12,003 nt of DNA from CAYOHP01 sp964403795 [NCBI: uncultured bacterium] (GTDB taxonomy: Bacteria > Muiribacteriota > UBA6191 > CAZXTJ01), in contig CAYOHP010000010.1 in the NCBI GenBank assembly GCA_964403795.1, positions 90,859 through 102,861 on the forward strand. The letters are read 5' to 3'. Both the position numbers and the translations under genes were made by a program. The notes beneath the pieces were generated by a model. That model was not told the DNA's origin. It did no database searches and saw nothing but the letters and a program-made list of their open reading frames with translations. Shown one piece after another: positions 7,559 through 12,003 of this stretch; position 1 is the stretch's first letter, and each line of letters opens with the position of its first letter.

Positions 7559-7574
7559 CCCGGGCCTACCCGGG
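7559..7574 (+). terminator. Perfect GC hairpin after the 187-residue gene
   Basis: CCCGGG-CCTA-CCCGGG forms a six-base-pair stem with a four-base loop, starting seven bases after the stop at 7551. It is followed by GTCTTCGGG rather than a T-run. It could be a terminator or mRNA-stabilising hairpin at the end of the upstream transcript, but the missing T-run keeps confidence low. Confidence 0.35.
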
Positions 7575-7595
7575 GTCTTCGGGCACCGCGGACGC

Positions 7596-7638
7596 TTCCC
7601 GCCCCCGGGGACCGGGCTACGATCGGCTCCGGCACATG
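7596..7638 (+). promoter_or_regulatory. Possible promoter just upstream of the kinase, near-leaderless
   Basis: TACGAT at 7619-7624 matches the -10 consensus at four of six positions and lies 17 bases after a weak TTCCCG (7596-7601). The ATG at 7636 is only 11 bases past this hexamer, and no Shine-Dalgarno sequence is visible. Transcription from here would give a leaderless or near-leaderless message. This is a pattern match only. Confidence 0.25.
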
Positions 7639-9978
7639 GAGCGCGATCCCGGTTCGAACCCCGGACCCGTCCTCTCCGATCCGGTCCTGGCGGCTCGCTT
7701 CGAGACGCTGGGCATCCTGGGCGAGGGGAGCTTCGGCGCGGTCCTCCGGGTCCGGGACCGGCGCGACCGGCGCGACTACGCCCTCAAACTGGTGGCGATC
7801 CAGGGCGACGGCAGCCGCGAGGCGCGGGAACTCTCTGCCTTCCGTCGCCTCGACCATCCTCGGGTGATCCGCTGCTTCGACGGCGGGGTCTCGGGCGGGA
7901 GCCTGTGGCTCCTGCTCGAGCTCGCCGAGGGGTCGATGGCCGAGCTCCTCGATCGGCCCGGCGAGCGGGACCGTTGCTGGGACTTCCTGCGCCAGGCGGC
8001 CTCCGGCGTCTCCGCCCTGCACGCCGCCGGGCTGGTCCACCGCGACCTCAAGCCCTCGAACCTGCTCGTCACCGCCGAGGGGGCGAAGGTCGGCGACCTC
8101 GGCCTGGTGAGGGGCGAGGCCATGGCGACCATGACCGCGGCGGGCCTGATCCTGGGCACTCCCGGGTACCTGGCCCCCGAGCAGGCGCGGGGCGAGCGGG
8201 TGGGACCGGCGGCCGACCTCTTCGCCCTCGGGAGCATCGCCTACCGGATCGCCACCGGGCGCTCCCTGGTCGAGGGTTCGAGTCCCGGGGAACTCCTGGC
8301 CAGGACTGCCCGCGGCGAGCTCGCACCCCTCCCGGGGAGTCTCCCGCCGGGCCTGGCCCGGGCCCTGGCCGCGGCCCTCGATCCCGACCCGGCCCGGCGT
8401 CCGGTCGATGCCGCGGCCTGGGCGGCCCGGCTCGGCGACCTCGGACCCGAGCCCGTCGCCGGGGCCACTGCTCTCGGGGACGGTATTCCCGGGACGCTGG
8501 TCTCGCTCGCGAGCACCGACCGCCCTCCTCCCCGGCGACCGGAACGCGGGCCGCGACGCCCTGCATGGATCCTGCCCGCGGTCCTCTCGGTCCTGGCGGC
8601 TGCGGCCTCCCTCCTGGCCTGGGCCCGCACCCAGGGAGTCGAGCCTCCCCACGAGATCTCCTGGGACTTCCGGGGCGACGTCCTCCTGGTGCGGTTCGAA
8701 GGGGGCGACCCTTCCCGGGTCCGGTTCCTGGTCGAGGGCGAGGAGGTCCCCACCGAGGCGGGGCCTCCCGGGTCCGGTGCCCGGCTCCTGGCCCGCGGCC
8801 TCCCGGCCCGACCGCTGACGGTGCGCCTGGCCTGGTCCGGGGGAACCTCCCTGGAAGCGACGGTGCGACCCGAGCCCTTCGCCCTCGGGGCCCGCCCTAC
8901 CGTGGTCGGCAAGGGCATCCGCTTCGAGGTCCGCCGGGAATGCGTGGTCTTCCCTCCGGGGCGAGAGGGCGCGGGGCTCCCGGTCGCTCCCGGGACCTGG
9001 GTCCTCCCCATGGCCTCGGCCCTGCCCGAGACGCTGATCCTTCCCTGGGAAGAGGGATCGGTCCGATTCGAGCACCGGATCCGGCTCGAGGATCTGGTGG
9101 TGGCGACCGTGGAGCGGGTCCAGGCGGAGGCCATGCGCCGCGCTCCTCGGGACGCCGAGGGCTCCGAGGGCGAGGCTCCGGTCGCCGCGCTGGCCGCCAA
9201 CCTGGGCATCGCCTCCTCCCTGGTCGAGGCGGGTCGGGGCGCCTTGCCGCGGGCACGGGCCCTGGCCGAGCTGGGCGACCGCATCCCTTCCCTGCTCTCG
9301 TCCCGGGCCCCCAGGGCGGAGCGCAGGCGGCTCCTCGACCTCCTGGGCCGCCATCAGAGGGCGCTCCAGGTCCTGATGACCCAGACTCCCCTGCCTGTCG
9401 TACCGATTCCTCGGGGTGGGGTGGGATCCCGGTTCCTGGGCCTGCCCGCCTGGGAGGGCGGGGAGATCTTCCGCCTCGATCCCGGGAGCGGCCCCGGGAA
9501 CGGCCCTGTCTGGCGCCTGGGAATGGCGCCGTCGCTGTCCTTCCGACAGGGAGGCGCCCTCCCGCCCGGAACCGTTCCCGTGGTCGACTTCCCCTGGCCG
9601 ACGACCGGGGTCCCCCGGGATCGCCCCGTCTGTCTCTCCCTGGATCTCGAGGTCGCGCTCACCGTCAAGGTGCAGATGGAGGCCGGCGGGAAGGGAGAGG
9701 AGGCGCACATCGACCTCTGGGAGACGGACTCGGTCTCCCCAGGCCAGGTCCGGACCGTGCTCTCCGACGCCCTCCGGGATGCCACCCGGAGGGAGAGCAT
9801 CTTCCAGCAGCCGAGTCCCGAGGAACTCTCGCCCCGGCGCTGGATCTCGCTGGTCCTCCCGGGCGACCTCTGGCCGGATCCCGGGTCCCGGGTGCGCCTG
9901 CGCCTCGACCACATGTTCGCCTCGGTGCTGGCGCAGAAGGCCGAGATCCACGAGCTGCGCGCCACCTGGAAGCCCTGA
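7636..9978 (+). CDS. Transmembrane Hanks-type Ser/Thr protein kinase with unknown extracytoplasmic domain
   Basis: A 780-residue receptor-like Ser/Thr kinase. The N-terminal catalytic domain (about residues 22-270) has all key elements: glycine loop G29-E-G-S-F-G34, ATP-binding lysine K51 (YALK), a probable helix-C Glu near 62, catalytic loop H135-R-D137-LKPSN142, metal-binding D154-L-G156, and A180-P-E182 in 'YLAPEQ'. It should therefore be active. The activation segment carries threonines before GTPGY. A Pro/Arg-rich juxtamembrane stretch leads to one membrane segment at about 311-331, so the last 450 residues lie outside the cytoplasm. That part starts with an Ig-like-looking segment ('ISWDFRGDVLLVRFEG'), then a helical Arg/Ala/Leu region near 490-580, then a beta-rich end. 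It shows no PASTA repeats, TPR or other sensor domain I can name. The start ATG 7636 lacks a Shine-Dalgarno sequence. The gene is convergent with the next one; substrates are unknown. Confidence 0.9.
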   Translation: MERDPGSNPGPVLSDPVLAARFETLGILGEGSFGAVLRVRDRRDRRDYALKLVAIQGDGSREARELSAFRRLDHPRVIRCFDGGVSGGSLWLLLELAEGSMAELLDRPGERDRCWDFLRQAASGVSALHAAGLVHRDLKPSNLLVTAEGAKVGDLGLVRGEAMATMTAAGLILGTPGYLAPEQARGERVGPAADLFALGSIAYRIATGRSLVEGSSPGELLARTARGELAPLPGSLPPGLARALAAALDPDPARRPVDAAAWAARLGDLGPEPVAGATALGDGIPGTLVSLASTDRPPPRRPERGPRRPAWILPAVLSVLAAAASLLAWARTQGVEPPHEISWDFRGDVLLVRFEGGDPSRVRFLVEGEEVPTEAGPPGSGARLLARGLPARPLTVRLAWSGGTSLEATVRPEPFALGARPTVVGKGIRFEVRRECVVFPPGREGAGLPVAPGTWVLPMASALPETLILPWEEGSVRFEHRIRLEDLVVATVERVQAEAMRRAPRDAEGSEGEAPVAALAANLGIASSLVEAGRGALPRARALAELGDRIPSLLSSRAPRAERRRLLDLLGRHQRALQVLMTQTPLPVVPIPRGGVGSRFLGLPAWEGGEIFRLDPGSGPGNGPVWRLGMAPSLSFRQGGALPPGTVPVVDFPWPTTGVPRDRPVCLSLDLEVALTVKVQMEAGGKGEEAHIDLWETDSVSPGQVRTVLSDALRDATRRESIFQQPSPEELSPRRWISLVLPGDLWPDPGSRVRLRLDHMFASVLAQKAEIHELRATWKP
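7756..7776 (+). repeat. 9-bp tandem repeat in the kinase N-lobe
   Basis: GACCGGCGC occurs twice in tandem (7756-7764 and 7765-7773), followed by GAC. It encodes an RDRRDRRD stretch between the glycine loop and the ATP-binding lysine. It is in frame and lies in a loop position, so it is not expected to break the kinase fold. Confidence 0.6.
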
Positions 9979-9987
9979 TCCCCTCAA

Positions 9988-10002
9988 AGGCTCCTAGGGC
10001 CT
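9988..10002. terminator. Small hairpin at the convergent gene junction
   Basis: AGGCTC-CTA-GGGCCT can pair over six positions (one G-T) and straddles the 15-base gap between the kinase stop (9976-9978) and the stop of the opposite-strand gene (TAG, 9994-9996). On the minus strand AAA/TTT bases flank it weakly. A shared bidirectional terminator is plausible for converging genes, but the stem is short. Confidence 0.25.
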
Positions 10003-12003
10003 GACCAGGGCCAGGCGCAGCGGCGTGGGCGTGGGCGTGGGCAGCGGGGTCGGCGCAGGCGTGGGAGTCGGCGTCGGCGCCGGGGGCTGGTCCGAGAGGT
10101 AGAGGAAGGTGGTCGTCCCCATCGCCTCGTTCCCCGCCTGGTCCCGCGCCACCACGTCGATCTGGAACACGCCGTCGAAGCTCCCGTCGGCGGGCAGCGG
10201 CGTGACCACACCGGCGGCGTTCACCAGCTCGAGCAGCAGCTTGGGGAACTTGTCGTTGGGATTGAAATCGGGCCGGGTCGGATCGGTCGAGTTCGGTTCG
10301 TGCAGGAAGGCCAGGGCCCGGATGTCCTGGGCCGGGGTCCGGGAGTTCCCCAGGAAGCGCAGGTTCATGCTGCTCGACACCAGCCGGATCCCGGCACCCT
10401 CGGCGCCCGAGACCGCCTTCGGATCCTCCAGGGCCACGTCCACGATCCGGAGCGGCGCGAACATGGTGGTGTTCTCCATCGGGAAGCTGCTGCCCACCGA
10501 GGGAGGCGTGGTGTCGAGCACCAGTTGGCGGTCGATGGTCGAGGGGTTGCCGGCCCGGTCGAAGGCGTCCACCACGATCCGGTAGAAACCGTCGTTCTTC
10601 CCGAGCCGCGGGTCGACCATCCCGGGGGGCAGGAACTGCCCGGGGGGCGGGTTCTCGAAGTCGTCCTTGCCGTCCCCGTCCTGGTCCCGGGCGATCGCGA
10701 AGATCAGCTTGTCGGCTTGCCGGGTGAGGCGACCCTCGAGGTCCCGGGGGAAGCCGAAGCGGTTGGGGCCGACCGACTGCACCTTCACGTTGGAACGGGT
10801 GAAGTCGAACTGGGGATCGGGGCTGGTCACCTCGATGCTCTCCAGGCGCCGCACCGCCACCTGGCCGCTCGGGGGGAGCGGATCCGGGGGATTGGGAAAA
10901 GGCGTCGTGAACACCGGGCGGATCGAGACCCGCAAAGCGCTCACGGGAATCGGTGTGGCATCGACCCCGAAGGGGAGGTTCTGGGAGGCGCTGTTCCCCA
11001 CCTCGTCGACCAGCGCCAGCTGGACCCGGTAGGTGCCCTCCTCGGGATCGGCTCGCCCGTCCTGGTCGCGATCGGGGAAGATCCCGAGCGACGCGTCGTA
11101 GATGTCGGGCAGGAAGAGTTCGAGGGCCGAGATGCGCGAGGTGAGGGTGCCGGGGATCTCCTTGCCCGAGGGTGTGAAGAGCTTCATCGCCACCGCTCCG
11201 GACCCGTCGCCGATCCGGCGGAAGTCCACCCCCGCGGCGTTCTGGGTCGAGGTCGAGCCGCCGCCGTTGGGGTCGCCCGGCTGGTCGTAGTCGTCGACGA
11301 AGGCGAGGATCGAGCGCGGGAACTCGTGCCCGGCCAGCACCTCGTTCTGCCCCGGGATCAGCGACACGTCGCCGGGATTCCCCTGGGCGGTGCGGCGCAG
11401 CTCGGGGGGAAGGGTGTCGACCACCAGCCCGTCCGGGAACACCGAGAACCCGTCGACCGGCTGGATCGGGTTGCCGGCACGGTCGGCGCCGAACTGGGGA
11501 GGCTGGTTCTGGGTGTCGCCCATGATCCGGAGGATGGCCGGGCCGTTCCCGCCCGGGGCCGCGATCGGGAACCAGCGGAAGCGGTAGAAGGGATTGCGAT
11601 CCTCCGAGAGCGCGGCCTGGGAGACGGTGCCGTCGGCCTGTTCGATCTCCACCCGGGGCGCCGATCCCATCTTCTCGTTCAGGAGCACCTCGAACTCGAC
11701 CGGGGTGGCGCCCACGAAGAAGCGCGGCGGGAACCCGCTGCGGCGCAGGATCGGGTCGTCGGGGTTGCGGGTGACCACCACCCGGGTGACCAGCGGCGGC
11801 TCGCGATCGAGATCCTCGATGTGCGTCGCGACGTTGAAGTAGCTCTCGGCGCGGAGGAAGAACCCGGTGCGCGGCCGCCGTGCGCGCCGAACGAGGCGAA
11901 GCGCGGAGTAGAGCCGCGACTCCGAGCTACGCGTCGCGAACGCGAAGTTGGTCGAGCCTCCCTCGGCGTTGAACCCGGCGGCGACGGCGATGCCCTCGAT
12001 CAG
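9994..12003 (-). CDS. Large exported multi-domain Ig-like protein with Ca-binding loops and Pro-Thr tail, 5'-truncated
   Basis: The frame stays open from the stop at 9994 to the right edge (about 669 codons visible), so the N-terminus lies beyond the window. The GTG at 11779-11781 is internal, because in-frame coding such as 'FFLRAESYFNVATHIEDLD' continues upstream of it. The protein is a string of bacterial Ig-like/cadherin-like beta domains. Boundaries are marked by repeated VDTLPPEL, VDATPIPV and LDTTPPSV motifs, each preceded or followed by D.A/VGN stretches ('DAFDRAGNPS', 'DEVGNSASQ', 'ARDQAGNEA'), typical of big surface adhesins. Two acidic DxDxDG-type loops (about 11038-11073 and 10654-10686) resemble EF-hand/thrombospondin-3 calcium sites. 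The chain ends in a Pro-Thr-rich tail and stops nine residues later, with no LPXTG, PEP-CTERM or membrane anchor. Likely cell-surface or secreted, perhaps adhesive or structural; no catalytic domain is visible. Confidence 0.85.
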   Translation of the reverse strand: MIEGIAVAAGFNAEGGSTNFAFATRSSESRLYSALRLVRRARRPRTGFFLRAESYFNVATHIEDLDREPPLVTRVVVTRNPDDPILRRSGFPPRFFVGATPVEFEVLLNEKMGSAPRVEIEQADGTVSQAALSEDRNPFYRFRWFPIAAPGGNGPAILRIMGDTQNQPPQFGADRAGNPIQPVDGFSVFPDGLVVDTLPPELRRTAQGNPGDVSLIPGQNEVLAGHEFPRSILAFVDDYDQPGDPNGGGSTSTQNAAGVDFRRIGDGSGAVAMKLFTPSGKEIPGTLTSRISALELFLPDIYDASLGIFPDRDQDGRADPEEGTYRVQLALVDEVGNSASQNLPFGVDATPIPVSALRVSIRPVFTTPFPNPPDPLPPSGQVAVRRLESIEVTSPDPQFDFTRSNVKVQSVGPNRFGFPRDLEGRLTRQADKLIFAIARDQDGDGKDDFENPPPGQFLPPGMVDPRLGKNDGFYRIVVDAFDRAGNPSTIDRQLVLDTTPPSVGSSFPMENTTMFAPLRIVDVALEDPKAVSGAEGAGIRLVSSSMNLRFLGNSRTPAQDIRALAFLHEPNSTDPTRPDFNPNDKFPKLLLELVNAAGVVTPLPADGSFDGVFQIDVVARDQAGNEAMGTTTFLYLSDQPPAPTPTPTPAPTPLPTPTPTPLRLALVRP
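10021..10086 (-). repeat. GCGTGG-type hexamer repeat encoding the Pro-Thr tail
   Basis: A degenerate hexanucleotide repeat (GCGTGG and close variants on the + strand) encodes alternating Pro-Thr/Pro-Ala dipeptides at the C-terminus of the opposite-strand surface protein. Because the unit is six bases, slippage would change tail length without changing frame. Confidence 0.7.
10654..10686 (-). other. Predicted calcium-binding loop (DQDGDGKDDFE)
   Basis: Reading the minus strand, this block encodes D-Q-D-G-D-G-K-D-D-F-E, the spacing of calcium ligands used in EF-hand, dockerin and thrombospondin type 3 loops. It sits between two beta domains of the surface protein. Calcium binding is inferred from the motif alone. 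Confidence 0.55.
11038..11073 (-). other. Predicted calcium-binding loop (DRDQDGRADPEE)
   Basis: The minus strand encodes D-R-D-Q-D-G-R-A-D-P-E-E, a second acidic loop with DxDxDG spacing and a terminal Glu, located before a beta domain that ends in 'VDEVGNSASQ'. Calcium binding is inferred from the motif. Confidence 0.55.
11867..11941. repeat. Palindrome-rich stretch inside the surface-protein gene
   Basis: This segment holds a direct repeat GTGCGCG (11867-11873 and 11880-11886) and a perfect inverted repeat CGGAGT/ACTCCG with a nine-base loop (11904-11909 and 11919-11924). On the minus strand it encodes a basic, Leu/Arg-rich stretch ('LRLVRRARRPRTG') unlike the acidic beta domains around it. 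A short repeat element inserted in frame is one explanation. Confidence 0.4.

Noticed and set aside
6391-9987. A 1,198-codon minus-strand frame across the phosphodiesterase end, leader, 187-residue gene and kinase
   Set aside because: It runs through non-coding and coding DNA alike and encodes low-complexity Gly/Arg/Pro/Gln sequence; the kinase motifs on the + strand are decisive.
6951-10004. A 1,017-codon + strand frame overlapping the 187-residue gene and kinase
   Set aside because: Arg/Gly/Pro-rich shadow frame one base out of phase with the kinase; it crosses the intergenic gap and shows no recognisable motif.
11779-11781. GTG as the start of the minus-strand surface protein
   Set aside because: The frame remains open to the window edge with sensible coding sequence (FFLRAESYFNVATHIEDLD) upstream, and no export signal follows this GTG.
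1-12003. CRISPR arrays, tRNA/rRNA genes, transposons or phage modules
   Set aside because: No regularly spaced repeats, tRNA-like cloverleaf, rRNA sequence, transposase or integrase motif was seen on either strand.

Overview
The window reads as chromosomal DNA from a diderm (outer-membrane-bearing) bacterium of very high G+C, roughly 70% by eye. The evidence is an Omp85/TamA-type outer-membrane barrel next to a TamB-type protein, an exported cyclic-nucleotide phosphodiesterase, a transmembrane Hanks-type Ser/Thr kinase, and a large exported-looking Ig-like protein with calcium-loop motifs and a Pro-Thr tail. This mix fits lineages such as Myxococcota, Acidobacteriota, Planctomycetota or uncultured FCB-type phyla, but nothing here fixes the phylum.

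Layout: (1) 1-5577, + strand: a 5'-truncated tamA-like gene overlaps a complete tamB-like gene by 29 bases. The two would form a translocation and assembly (or inter-membrane lipid transfer) module spanning the envelope. (2) 5637-6695, +: a class II 3',5'-cyclic-nucleotide phosphodiesterase (CpdP/PDE1 type) with a signal or lipoprotein leader. It starts 59 bases after tamB and is probably in the same operon. (3) 6696-6987: a 292-base non-coding leader rich in inverted repeats, ending in a hairpin that covers the ribosome binding site of the next gene. (4) 6988-7551, +: a 187-residue protein of unrecognised family. (5) 7552-7635: a short gap with a perfect GC hairpin. (6) 7636-9978, +: a Ser/Thr kinase with a single membrane segment and an approximately 450-residue extracytoplasmic region of no recognised family. 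(7) 9994 to the right edge, - strand, convergent with the kinase: a large multi-domain surface or secreted protein whose 5' end lies beyond the window.

Taken together, this is an envelope-biogenesis and signalling neighbourhood. Nearly every base is accounted for, and no RNA gene, CRISPR array, insertion sequence or phage gene was seen. Very long open frames exist on the opposite strand and in other frames (up to about 1,400 codons), but these are by-products of high-GC codon usage. I do not see a clear new defence or biosynthetic system. The points most worth following are the exported phosphodiesterase tied to tamAB, the unknown kinase sensor domain, the unknown 187-residue protein with its structured leader, and the Arg-rich palindromic insert in the surface protein.
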